From NCBI GenBank assembly GCA_947456995.1, contig CANGVB010000024.1, forward strand, positions 1 to 14,204: a stretch of 14,204 bases of DNA. The letters are read 5' to 3'. Numbering within the stretch: the first letter of the stretch is position 1; the number at the start of each line of letters is the position of its first letter. The position numbers and the translations under genes are program-made. Source of the stretch: Bryobacteraceae bacterium (lineage in GTDB: Bacteria; Acidobacteriota; Terriglobia; Bryobacterales; Bryobacteraceae). The notes under the pieces were generated by a model that searched no databases, had not been told where the DNA came from, and saw only the letters and a list, made by a program, of their open reading frames with translations. This document shows positions 7,959 through 14,204 of the stretch, piece by piece.

Positions 7959-9148
7959 GCGCCTTGCTTAGCTCCGAACCACCAAATCAATCCGAGCAGC
8001 GCCGTGTTCATATCCTTCTTCAGATATCCTGAACGGTCGGTCGCGAAATAAGGTTGATTCGACATATCGCGACGGTATTCCCACCGCATCTGAAACCCTT
8101 CTGACATTTCAAAGGTGGAAGTGAGCGTAACCTCTCGCAAATTCTGCGTAGCACCACTGAAGAGCCCACCTCTGTCGTTCAGAACCCCAAAGCGCGAGGC
8201 CAGAGACCATCGTGGATTTACCTTGTAACGTGCATACGCAACTCCGCCATCAACCCGTTTTGGAGCGTCTCCAATAAAGGTCCGGCTCACAACAGAATCC
8301 AGTTCACCTGCCAGCGTTATCTTGTCATTCAGCTTCCAGGTCCAGTAGGTATCAAGCACGTGAAACCGCCCCGATCGCCCATCGGGGCTCTCCCGGCCTG
8401 CATAATAATTTACGTTGCCACTCACTTTAGAACTGGGATTGAAATTCAGAATCACAGCCTGGCTCTTGAATCCGTTGAAATCTTCGGTCTGATTTGCACC
8501 ATTCACCAGCCAATATGTCGCGTTGATCTTCGACGTCACAGGATAGGTGGCGCGAAGACCCATGTGGTAAAAGGGCAGATAGTTAAAGAAATAGCTACGC
8601 GAGTAGTTCATCTGGTCTTTCGCGTAATTCGTCTCCAACCCAAGAGAACCGGCAAATTTCCCCATGTCCACGGTCAACCCTTTTCCTAACGGTGCGATCA
8701 CTGTTCCATAAGCCTGAAAGATATTCCTGTAAATCCCGGGACGTGGCTCGTTCGCAGCACTGCCTTGAAGCGTATTCGTCGCCTGGCCGAATTGCAGGTC
8801 AAGCCGGCCCCCGAGGTAGCGCTTCTCGCTCAGCGATGCTGCTCGTTCTAGCACAAGCGTCCCCTGATTGAGCGTAAACGAGTTGTGTGAACCGTCATAG
8901 GCACGCAGCTCATTAACCCCACTCGATGGCCGGTTGAAGTTGTATCCGTAATAGCCATCAAGATATAAGTTCACGGTCGTTTCTGGTGCCTTCGTCGCTT
9001 GCTTGGGCTCAGGCACAGAAGCTGCAGCCACTGGGGCAACGGCCTTACCTTCAAGTGCAGCAATCCTCGACTCGAGTTGTGCAATTTTCTCGAGCAGCAA
9101 CTTCTCAGTCGGTGTCTGAGCCAGCAACAATAGATATAAGAAATGCAT
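7952..9148 (-). CDS. Outer-membrane beta-barrel porin (BBP2/OmpL-like) inside the kdp operon
   Basis: This 398-residue protein has a short hydrophobic N-terminus (MHFLYLLLLAQ) lacking the usual basic residues but plausible as a signal peptide. A heptad coiled coil follows at about 15-34 (Leu18, Ile22, Leu25, Ile29, Leu32), then an Ala/Pro/Val linker to about residue 56. The rest alternates polar and aromatic residues as in outer-membrane strands, for example VNLYLDGYYGYNFNRPSSG, SYFFNYLPFYHMGLRATYPV and VSGNVNYYAG. It ends TALLGLIWWFGAKQGAW. This pattern fits the beta-barrel porin 2 family (PF07642-like). ATG 9148 is preceded by AAAGGAAG, which overlaps the kdpC stop four bases upstream. The end overlaps kdpD. 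The barrel assignment is strong. A role as a potassium channel is inferred only from its position between kdpC and kdpD. Confidence 0.88.
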   Translation of the reverse strand: MHFLYLLLLAQTPTEKLLLEKIAQLESRIAALEGKAVAPVAAASVPEPKQATKAPETTVNLYLDGYYGYNFNRPSSGVNELRAYDGSHNSFTLNQGTLVLERAASLSEKRYLGGRLDLQFGQATNTLQGSAANEPRPGIYRNIFQAYGTVIAPLGKGLTVDMGKFAGSLGLETNYAKDQMNYSRSYFFNYLPFYHMGLRATYPVTSKINATYWLVNGANQTEDFNGFKSQAVILNFNPSSKVSGNVNYYAGRESPDGRSGRFHVLDTYWTWKLNDKITLAGELDSVVSRTFIGDAPKRVDGGVAYARYKVNPRWSLASRFGVLNDRGGLFSGATQNLREVTLTSTFEMSEGFQMRWEYRRDMSNQPYFATDRSGYLKKDMNTALLGLIWWFGAKQGAW

Positions 9149-9152
9149 AGTT

Positions 9153-9677
9153 TTACTTCCTTTGATCCAGTGCGAGATTCAACTTCAAAACGTTGACCCG
9201 CTCCTCGCCCAGCACTCCCCACTGTCGGCCTTCCGTATGTTCGTCAATCAGTTGAACAACCACTACCTTAGGTATACGACGCGCAACGGCTACGCGCTCA
9301 GCCTGATATCGCGCTCCCTCCAGACTAATGTGCGGATCAAGACCCGACCCCGATGCCGTCCACAAGTCCCGAGGCATCCCCACCACAGGCTTCTTCAGGT
9401 CGGGATGCAACGGCCCAAAGTTAGAACCGGAGCTGGCTTCTGCGTTGTAGGGCTTAGCACCCGTAGCCGATGGCCGTGGCCAGAAGTATTGCGACTGGTC
9501 AAAGTGCTGTCCGATCAGCTCAGATCCGATCACCTTGCCTCCACTCTCAATGAGGCTTCCCTGGGCCTGATGGCGGAAGGCCACTTGGCCTGCCACCAGA
9601 ACCACGAGCGGATAAGCGAGGCCCGCAAGAACTGTAAAGAACACGAGAGCCCTTACTGAAATCATGAACGCATTCAT
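9153..9677 (-). CDS. kdpC: KdpC, potassium-transporting ATPase subunit C
   Basis: This 174-residue subunit is slightly shorter than the roughly 190 residues of E. coli KdpC. It holds the KdpFABC complex together with a single N-terminal membrane helix (about 9-30, [21 protein letters not shown]), and the remainder lies in the periplasm. Family signatures visible are [24 protein letters not shown] and [13 protein letters not shown] 9677 overlaps the kdpB TGA by one base (TGATG) and is preceded by AGGAG at seven bases, which supports coupled translation. A second in-frame ATG at codon 5 is less well spaced. The end contains the ribosome binding site of the porin gene. Confidence 0.96.
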   Translation of the reverse strand: MNAFMISVRALVFFTVLAGLAYPLVVLVAGQVAFRHQAQGSLIESGGKVIGSELIGQHFDQSQYFWPRPSATGAKPYNAEASSGSNFGPLHPDLKKPVVGMPRDLWTASGSGLDPHISLEGARYQAERVAVARRIPKVVVVQLIDEHTEGRQWGVLGEERVNVLKLNLALDQRK

Positions 9678-11683
9678 CAGAACACTCCTAAGATCATGTC
9701 AATCGCTTTGATGCCGATAAACGGCACAATCAATCCGCCCACACCATAAAGCAGGATGTGGCGTTGCAGTAAAGCAGCCGCACCGATCGGGCGATAGCGT
9801 ATGCCCTTGAGCGCCAGCGGAATCAACGCAACGATAATCAGGGCGTTGAAAATCACGGCCGACAGAATCGCGCTCTCCGGCGTTCTCAGCCCCATCACGT
9901 TCAGTGCGTTCAGCTCGGGATAGGTGGCGGCAAAGGCGGCCGGAATAATCGCAAAATACTTGGCCACGTCGTTGGCGATTGAGAACGTAGTCAGCGCACC
10001 TCGCGTGATCAGCATCTGCTTCCCTATCGCCACGATCTCAATCAGTTTGGTTGGGTTCGAATCGAGATCGATCAGATTGCCAGCTTCCTTTGCCGCTTGT
10101 GTGCCGGAGTTCATCGCAACAGCAACGTCGGCCTGCGCTAGCGCCGGCGCATCGTTGGTTCCATCACCAGTCATCGCAACCAGCCGCCCCTCAGCTTGCT
10201 TCTCACGGATCAACGATAGCTTCCGTTCCGGCGTCGCCTCGGCCAAAAACTCATCCACTCCAGACTCCGCAGCAATTGCCGCTGCCGTCAGAGGATTGTC
10301 CCCAGTGATCATGATCGTGCGGATCCCCGCAGCCCGAAGCTCACCAAATCGCTCCTTAATCCCTCCTTTCACGATGTCTTTCAGATGGATCACACCCATA
10401 GCGCGACCATCTGCAGCCACCAGCAAAGGAGTGCCGCCTTGACGGGCGATATCTTCCGCAGCGCGCTTCACTTCAGGCGGCAACTCACGATTGAGCGCAG
10501 CAAGATAAGCCGAGATGGAATCCATGCTGCCCTTGCGGATTTCCCGGCCGTTCAGGTCAACGCCCGACATCCGCGTCTTGGCCGTAAACGGCACAAAGTG
10601 CGCCCCCAGTTGCCCCAGATCACGCTCTCGCAATCCATACTTCTCTTTCGCCAGCACCACCACGCTGCGCCCCTCAGGAGTCTCATCAGCCAGGCTGGAA
10701 AGCTGGGCCACATCAGCCAGCTCCACTTCGCTTGTATGCGACGCGGGAATAAAGGCCACCGCCTGCCGATTCCCCAACGTGATAGTGCCAGTCTTGTCGA
10801 GCAATAGAATATCGACGTCGCCTGCGGCCTCCACCGCTCGGCCCGACATCGCGATCACATTAGCCTTCAACATGCGGTCCATACCGGCGATGCCGATCGC
10901 CGAAAGCAGCGCGCCAATCGTCGTTGGAATCAGGCACACGAGCAAAGCGACAAGCACCGTCACTGATACAGCCGCGCCCTTACCCGCCTCCTTCACAGCA
11001 AATGCCGAGAAGGGCTGCAAGGTTACCGTCGCCAGCAGAAAGACAATCGTCAGTGATGCCAGCAGAATCGTCAGCGCAATCTCGTTAGGCGTCTTCTTCC
11101 GATTCGCACCCTCCACCAGGCCAATCATTCGATCAAGAAACGTCTCACCCGGTTGCGAGGTGATCTGCACCACCAACCAATCACTGAGAACTCGCGTGCC
11201 ACCAGTAACACTCGATCGGTCTCCACCGCTTTCGCGAATCACCGGCGCGCTCTCACCCGTAATCGCACTCTCGTCCACTGTCGCAGCACCTTCAACAACC
11301 TCGCCATCCATCGGGATGTAGTCACCGGCTTCCACAACCACAAAATCGCCTTTATGCAGATCAGCACCAGAGGCGTGTACCCAGGCGGACCCATAGCGAG
11401 CCTCAGTCAATTTCTTAGCCATTACGCTCTGTCGCGATTTGCGCAACGAATCAGCCTGGGCCTTGCCACGGCCCTCAGCAATCGCTTCAGCAAGATTCCC
11501 AAACCAGACGGTAAACCACAGCCACAGCGCAATCCAGGCGCTAAAGGCATCGGCGTCTTTCAACGCAATCACCGTAGTGAGTATGCTGCCAACAAAGACA
11601 ACAAACATCACTGGGTTCTTCGCTTGGTGCTTCGGATTCAGTTTGCGAAGACTTTCCATCAATTGGTTTTGGTTCAACATCAT
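9677..11683 (-). CDS. kdpB: KdpB, catalytic P-type ATPase subunit of potassium uptake
   Basis: This 668-residue P-type ATPase subunit hydrolyses ATP to drive potassium uptake through KdpA. The phosphorylated Asp296 lies in DKTGT. The actuator motif TGES is at 142-145. The hinge [15 protein letters not shown] and the nucleotide-domain motif KGSMDSI are present. Membrane helices include [21 protein letters not shown] near the N-terminus and the [10 protein letters not shown] segment before the phosphorylation domain. Ser145 in TGES corresponds to Ser162 of E. coli KdpB, whose phosphorylation inhibits the pump, so that control point is conserved. Two ATG codons in a row start the gene, and AGGAG lies five bases before the first. 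It begins eight bases after the kdpA stop and overlaps kdpC by one base. Length and motifs are normal for the family. Confidence 0.98.
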   Translation of the reverse strand: MMLNQNQLMESLRKLNPKHQAKNPVMFVVFVGSILTTVIALKDADAFSAWIALWLWFTVWFGNLAEAIAEGRGKAQADSLRKSRQSVMAKKLTEARYGSAWVHASGADLHKGDFVVVEAGDYIPMDGEVVEGAATVDESAITGESAPVIRESGGDRSSVTGGTRVLSDWLVVQITSQPGETFLDRMIGLVEGANRKKTPNEIALTILLASLTIVFLLATVTLQPFSAFAVKEAGKGAAVSVTVLVALLVCLIPTTIGALLSAIGIAGMDRMLKANVIAMSGRAVEAAGDVDILLLDKTGTITLGNRQAVAFIPASHTSEVELADVAQLSSLADETPEGRSVVVLAKEKYGLRERDLGQLGAHFVPFTAKTRMSGVDLNGREIRKGSMDSISAYLAALNRELPPEVKRAAEDIARQGGTPLLVAADGRAMGVIHLKDIVKGGIKERFGELRAAGIRTIMITGDNPLTAAAIAAESGVDEFLAEATPERKLSLIREKQAEGRLVAMTGDGTNDAPALAQADVAVAMNSGTQAAKEAGNLIDLDSNPTKLIEIVAIGKQMLITRGALTTFSIANDVAKYFAIIPAAFAATYPELNALNVMGLRTPESAILSAVIFNALIIVALIPLALKGIRYRPIGAAALLQRHILLYGVGGLIVPFIGIKAIDMILGVF

Positions 11684-11691
11684 CTTCTCTC

Positions 11692-13308
11692 CTAACGCAG
11701 ACGGAATTGCTCGACTACTGGCCCAAGTGCGAGCGCAGGCAAAAAGGCAAGTGCCCCAACAATCACTACCGTTCCTGCGAGCAGCAGAATAAACAGAGGG
11801 CCGTGAGTGGGCAGCGTGCCAAGCCCAACCGGAGTTGTCTTCTTCCCTGCCAGGCTCCCGGCAATCGCAATCGCCGGAATGGCCACACCAAAGCGCGATA
11901 CCAGCATGATCACCCCACCCAAAATATTCACCAGTACCGAGTTCGCGCTGTAGCCCCCAAAAGCCGACCCATTGTTATTGCCCATCGAAGTAAAGGCATA
12001 AAGAATCTCGCTGAAGCCATGCGGCCCGTGGTTCAACAAGCCGCCCACACCCTGTGGATGCATCACAGCAATCGCAGTGCCCACCAGCACACACAGCGGC
12101 GGCACCAGAATCGCAATCGAAGCCATCTTCATCTCGAAGGTCTCGATCTTCTTGCCCAGATACTCCGGCGTGCGCCCCACCATCTGCCCCGCGATAAAGA
12201 CGGTAATGATGGCAAAGATAATCATGCCGTAGAGCCCCGATCCCACCCCGCCAAACACAACTTCCCCAAGCATCATCAGAAACAAAGTACAGAACTGACC
12301 CAACGGCAGAAACGAATCATGCATCGCATTGACGCTACCGTTGGAGGCCGCCGTTGTCGCCGCAGCCCAGATGCCCGAGTTGACAGTTCCGAAACGAAGT
12401 TCCTTCCCCTCCATGTTCGAAGCTTCACCCCACACGATCAAAAGCAGAAAAGGAACAAAGATGATCAGCATCGTCCCGAGCAACGCCCAGCCCTGCCGCT
12501 TATCCTGGATCAGCCGGCCAAAGGTATAGCAAAGCGCTGCGGGAATCAGCAGAATCGCGATCATCTCAAGCAGATTGCTAAGCGGCGTTGGATTCTCAAA
12601 CGGATGAGCCGAGTTCACGTTAAAGAACCCACCACCGTTGGTACCCAGTTGCTTGATCGCAATCTGCGACGCCGCGGGCCCCATCGGCAGCACCTGTCCG
12701 CCGGTCGTCTTCACATAAGCGTCCAGGTTGTCGATCACCCCCTGCTGAATCAACACAAGCGAAAGGACAAGCGAAAGCGGCAGCAGGATATAAACCGTGG
12801 TGCGCGTCAGATCCACCCAGAAATTACCGATCACTCCAACGCTCCTGCGCGTGATGCCGCGAGCCAAAGCAACCAGAATCGCCATCCCCGCTGACGCCGA
12901 AGCAAAATTCTGAACGGTCAACGCAGCCATCTGAGAGAAGTAGCTGAGCGTACTCTCTCCCCCGTAGTTCTGCCAGTTTGTATTGGTAACGAAGCTGGTG
13001 GCAATGTTGAAAGCCATGTGAAACGGGAGATTGGCAAACCCTTGCGGGTTCCAGGGATGCCACTGCTGTGTCATCAAAATGCCAAGAACAGCAAGCAAAC
13101 CCACCACGTGAAAACAGAGCCAATGAATTGAATATTGTTGCCAGCTTTGTTCCTCGCCAGGGTCAACACCCAGAATTCTGTAGATCCAGCCATCGAGGCG
13201 AGTGAATTTCCCCTCGTACACGGCCGCCATGTAAGCCCCCAGCGGCTTCACCGCTGCCAGAAAAATCCCCAGGAAAACCCCAATTTGAATCCAGTCGCTG
13301 GTGCTCAT
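11692..13308 (-). CDS. kdpA: KdpA, potassium-binding channel-like subunit
   Basis: This 538-residue inner-membrane protein belongs to the potassium transporter superfamily and selects potassium in the KdpFABC pump. The four selectivity-loop regions are recognisable: [10 protein letters not shown] (108-117), GTNGGGFF (222-229), the loop around ASNGSV (321-326) and [11 protein letters not shown] (442-452). The Gly-rich second loop matches the region where E. coli mutations lower potassium affinity. Many hydrophobic helices separate them. The length is close to E. coli KdpA (about 557). ATG 13308 overlaps the kdpF stop in an ATGA and is preceded by AGAGG at five bases. The stop TAG is part of the kdpB ribosome binding site. 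All loops are intact, so high-affinity uptake is expected. Confidence 0.98.
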   Translation of the reverse strand: MSTSDWIQIGVFLGIFLAAVKPLGAYMAAVYEGKFTRLDGWIYRILGVDPGEEQSWQQYSIHWLCFHVVGLLAVLGILMTQQWHPWNPQGFANLPFHMAFNIATSFVTNTNWQNYGGESTLSYFSQMAALTVQNFASASAGMAILVALARGITRRSVGVIGNFWVDLTRTTVYILLPLSLVLSLVLIQQGVIDNLDAYVKTTGGQVLPMGPAASQIAIKQLGTNGGGFFNVNSAHPFENPTPLSNLLEMIAILLIPAALCYTFGRLIQDKRQGWALLGTMLIIFVPFLLLIVWGEASNMEGKELRFGTVNSGIWAAATTAASNGSVNAMHDSFLPLGQFCTLFLMMLGEVVFGGVGSGLYGMIIFAIITVFIAGQMVGRTPEYLGKKIETFEMKMASIAILVPPLCVLVGTAIAVMHPQGVGGLLNHGPHGFSEILYAFTSMGNNNGSAFGGYSANSVLVNILGGVIMLVSRFGVAIPAIAIAGSLAGKKTTPVGLGTLPTHGPLFILLLAGTVVIVGALAFLPALALGPVVEQFRLR

Positions 13309-13388
13309 GAGAACCTCTCAGGCGCAACAAGAGCAATGAAAAGATAAATCAACAGCCCAACGGAGAGGAATAATCCAATCAGTTCCAT
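13305..13388 (-). CDS. kdpF: KdpF small membrane subunit
   Basis: This short gene of 27 codons plus stop lies directly before kdpA and overlaps it by four bases (ATGA). The peptide starts MELIGLFLSVGLL, continues as a single hydrophobic helix to about residue 22, and ends with APERFS, like the PEKF/PERF end of known KdpF proteins (usually about 29 residues). KdpF is a lipid-like stabiliser of the KdpFABC complex in the inner membrane. The ribosome binding site is weak (GGAAG immediately before the ATG). Position, size, hydrophobicity and end motif together make the call secure despite its small size. Confidence 0.9.
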   Translation of the reverse strand: MELIGLFLSVGLLIYLFIALVAPERFS

Positions 13389-13410
13389 GCTTCCAGCCTG
13401 AAGCTTCCCG

Positions 13411-13427
13411 TGTAAATGCCGAATAAA
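13411..13427 (-). promoter_or_regulatory. Possible KdpE binding site (direct repeat)
   Basis: Read on the minus strand, TTTATT and TTTACA are two similar half-sites whose starts are 11 bases apart. As I recall it, the E. coli KdpE target has TTTATA and TTTACA with the same 11-base phase. The site lies 22 bases before the kdpF ATG. That is closer than expected for an activator that binds upstream of -35, so either the promoter arrangement differs or the match is chance in an AT-rich patch. Confidence 0.4.
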
Positions 13428-13436
13428 GATTTGTGA

Positions 13437-13454
13437 GCCAATTCTGCCATTGGC
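13437..13454. repeat. Perfect inverted repeat, 6 + 6 bases with 6-base spacer
   Basis: GCCAAT and ATTGGC flank TCTGCC near the middle of the divergent intergenic region. The symmetry is that of a dimeric regulator site, and each arm contains TTGGC on one strand, which overlaps possible -35 positions for both directions. It is too short and lacks a T-run, so it is not a terminator. No regulator can be named. Confidence 0.4.
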
Positions 13455-13492
13455 GACGCTTGATAGAAGTGGAACAATAGACTAGATCACGC

Positions 13493-14204
13493 ATGGACCC
13501 GCAAACTCAAGAATGGCTGAACCAACTGTTGGGCTACACCGCCCAGCTCCCCGTAGATCAACGGGAGGCCTACGTGCGTCAGGCCTGCGCCGGGCGCGAA
13601 GATCTGGTCGACATCGCCCTGCAGATGCTCAAGACCGGCCAATCCCCCACCAAGACCATGGCCCCGGCCCGCAGCTCTCAAATGATCGGCCCATACCGGG
13701 TCTTGCGCGAACTCGGCAAAGGCGGCATGGGTGTCGTTTACCTCGCAGTGCGCGATGACGGCGCCTTCCGCAAAAACGTCGCCATCAAGCTACTGCGAGG
13801 CGACGCAGTCACTCCAGAATTCATCGAGCGTTTCCGCAACGAACGTCAGGTTCTGGCCAACTTCGACCACCCAAACATCGCGAGAATTCTCGACGGCGGC
13901 GACACCACCGAAAACATGCCCTTCTACGTCATGGAATACGTCGAAGGCCGCCCGATCGACAAGTACTGCGACGAAGACAAGCTCAGCCTCAACGATCGCC
14001 TCAAGCTCTTCCAGAAACTCTGCGGCGCTCTCCAGTACCTGCATCAAAACCAGGTCATCCATCGCGACCTCAAACCCGGCAACATCCTCGTATCGAACGA
14101 AGGCGCCGTTAAGCTCCTTGATTTCGGCATCGCCAAACAGCTCGGCCCCGCCAGCATGGAGCTCACCACCGCCGAAGGCACACCGCTCACCCCCGCCTAC
14201 GCCA
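13493..14204 (+). CDS. Ser/Thr protein kinase, C-terminus cut by window edge
   Basis: The frame runs from ATG 13493 to the right edge (237 complete codons). It encodes a Hanks-type kinase of the same build as the one at 1753-3930. A helical lead-in covers residues 1-63 (WLNQLLGYTAQLPVDQREAY, then a run of acidic and basic residues). The kinase domain follows, with Gly loop GKGGMGVV (75-82), catalytic Lys99 in VAIKLL, HRDLKPGN (190-197) and DFG (210-212). The sequence ends in TPAYA, just where the SPEQ-like P+1 loop should begin, so the C-lobe, any membrane helix and any TPR half are outside the window. No clear ribosome binding site precedes the ATG, which suggests a weak or nearly leaderless start. 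It is divergent from the kdp operon. Substrates are unknown. Confidence 0.9.
   Translation, partial: MDPQTQEWLNQLLGYTAQLPVDQREAYVRQACAGREDLVDIALQMLKTGQSPTKTMAPARSSQMIGPYRVLRELGKGGMGVVYLAVRDDGAFRKNVAIKLLRGDAVTPEFIERFRNERQVLANFDHPNIARILDGGDTTENMPFYVMEYVEGRPIDKYCDEDKLSLNDRLKLFQKLCGALQYLHQNQVIHRDLKPGNILVSNEGAVKLLDFGIAKQLGPASMELTTAEGTPLTPAYA

Larger units (their letters stand above)
13389..13492. promoter_or_regulatory. Divergent intergenic region controlling kdp operon and Ser/Thr kinase gene
   Basis: These 104 bases separate the leftward kdpF start from the rightward kinase start and must hold both promoters unless they reach into the genes. A KdpE-like direct repeat is at 13411-13427 and a perfect inverted repeat at 13437-13454. 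On the plus strand TTGGCG (13450-13455) and AACAAT (13473-13478) are spaced by 17 bases and could be a weak promoter for the kinase, giving a very short leader. I found no good -35/-10 pair for kdpF. Confidence 0.55.

Noticed and set aside
9000..9030. VPEP motif in the porin linker
   Set aside because: It is near the N-terminus and not followed by a membrane segment and basic tail, so it is not a PEP-CTERM sorting signal.
11707..12894. 395-codon plus-strand open frame opposite kdpA
   Set aside because: Its composition is extreme (His, Arg, Gln, Asn) and it lies fully within the certain kdpA gene.
13389..13492. Potassium or c-di-AMP riboswitch before kdp
   Set aside because: The interval is too short and I could not find a matching conserved structure. 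Only short repeats are visible.

Overview
The window most likely comes from an Acidobacteriota chromosome, probably near Bryobacter/Solibacter. This is inferred from gene content: large Ser/Thr kinases with an N-terminal helical region and a C-terminal TPR-like half, a stand-alone ECF sigma factor paired with such a kinase, a PEP-CTERM protein, and a kdp operon carrying an outer-membrane porin. It is not a sequence match. The DNA is moderately GC-rich and densely coding. No RNA gene, insertion sequence or CRISPR array was seen, and no stretch over about 105 bases lacks a gene.

Left part (1-4673). A secreted TPR-type protein, cut by the left edge, runs leftward from a GTG at 1125. Only 33 bases away, an ECF sigma factor starts rightward, apparently from a CTG at 1159. 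It is followed by a transmembrane Ser/Thr kinase (1753-3930) and a PEP-CTERM surface protein (3996-4673). The sigma factor and kinase are a plausible signalling pair, since no anti-sigma gene is present. Whether the PEP-CTERM protein belongs to the same unit is an inference from the 65-base gap.

Middle (4675-13388). One tightly packed leftward operon encodes high-affinity potassium uptake, in the order kdpF, kdpA, kdpB, kdpC, outer-membrane beta-barrel protein, kdpD, kdpE. All junctions overlap by 1-7 bases or are separated by at most 8 bases, so the porin is built into the operon. KdpFABC is the potassium-pumping P-type ATPase of the inner membrane, and KdpD/KdpE are its sensor kinase and response regulator. 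The porin may provide a potassium route through the outer membrane. The 27-residue kdpF lies just upstream of kdpA.

Right part (13389-14204). A 104-base intergenic region holds the divergent control signals. It contains a direct repeat resembling the E. coli KdpE site and a perfect 6+6 inverted repeat. From there a second Ser/Thr kinase reads rightward and is cut by the window edge. Its divergent placement raises the untested idea that it is linked to control of the potassium pump.
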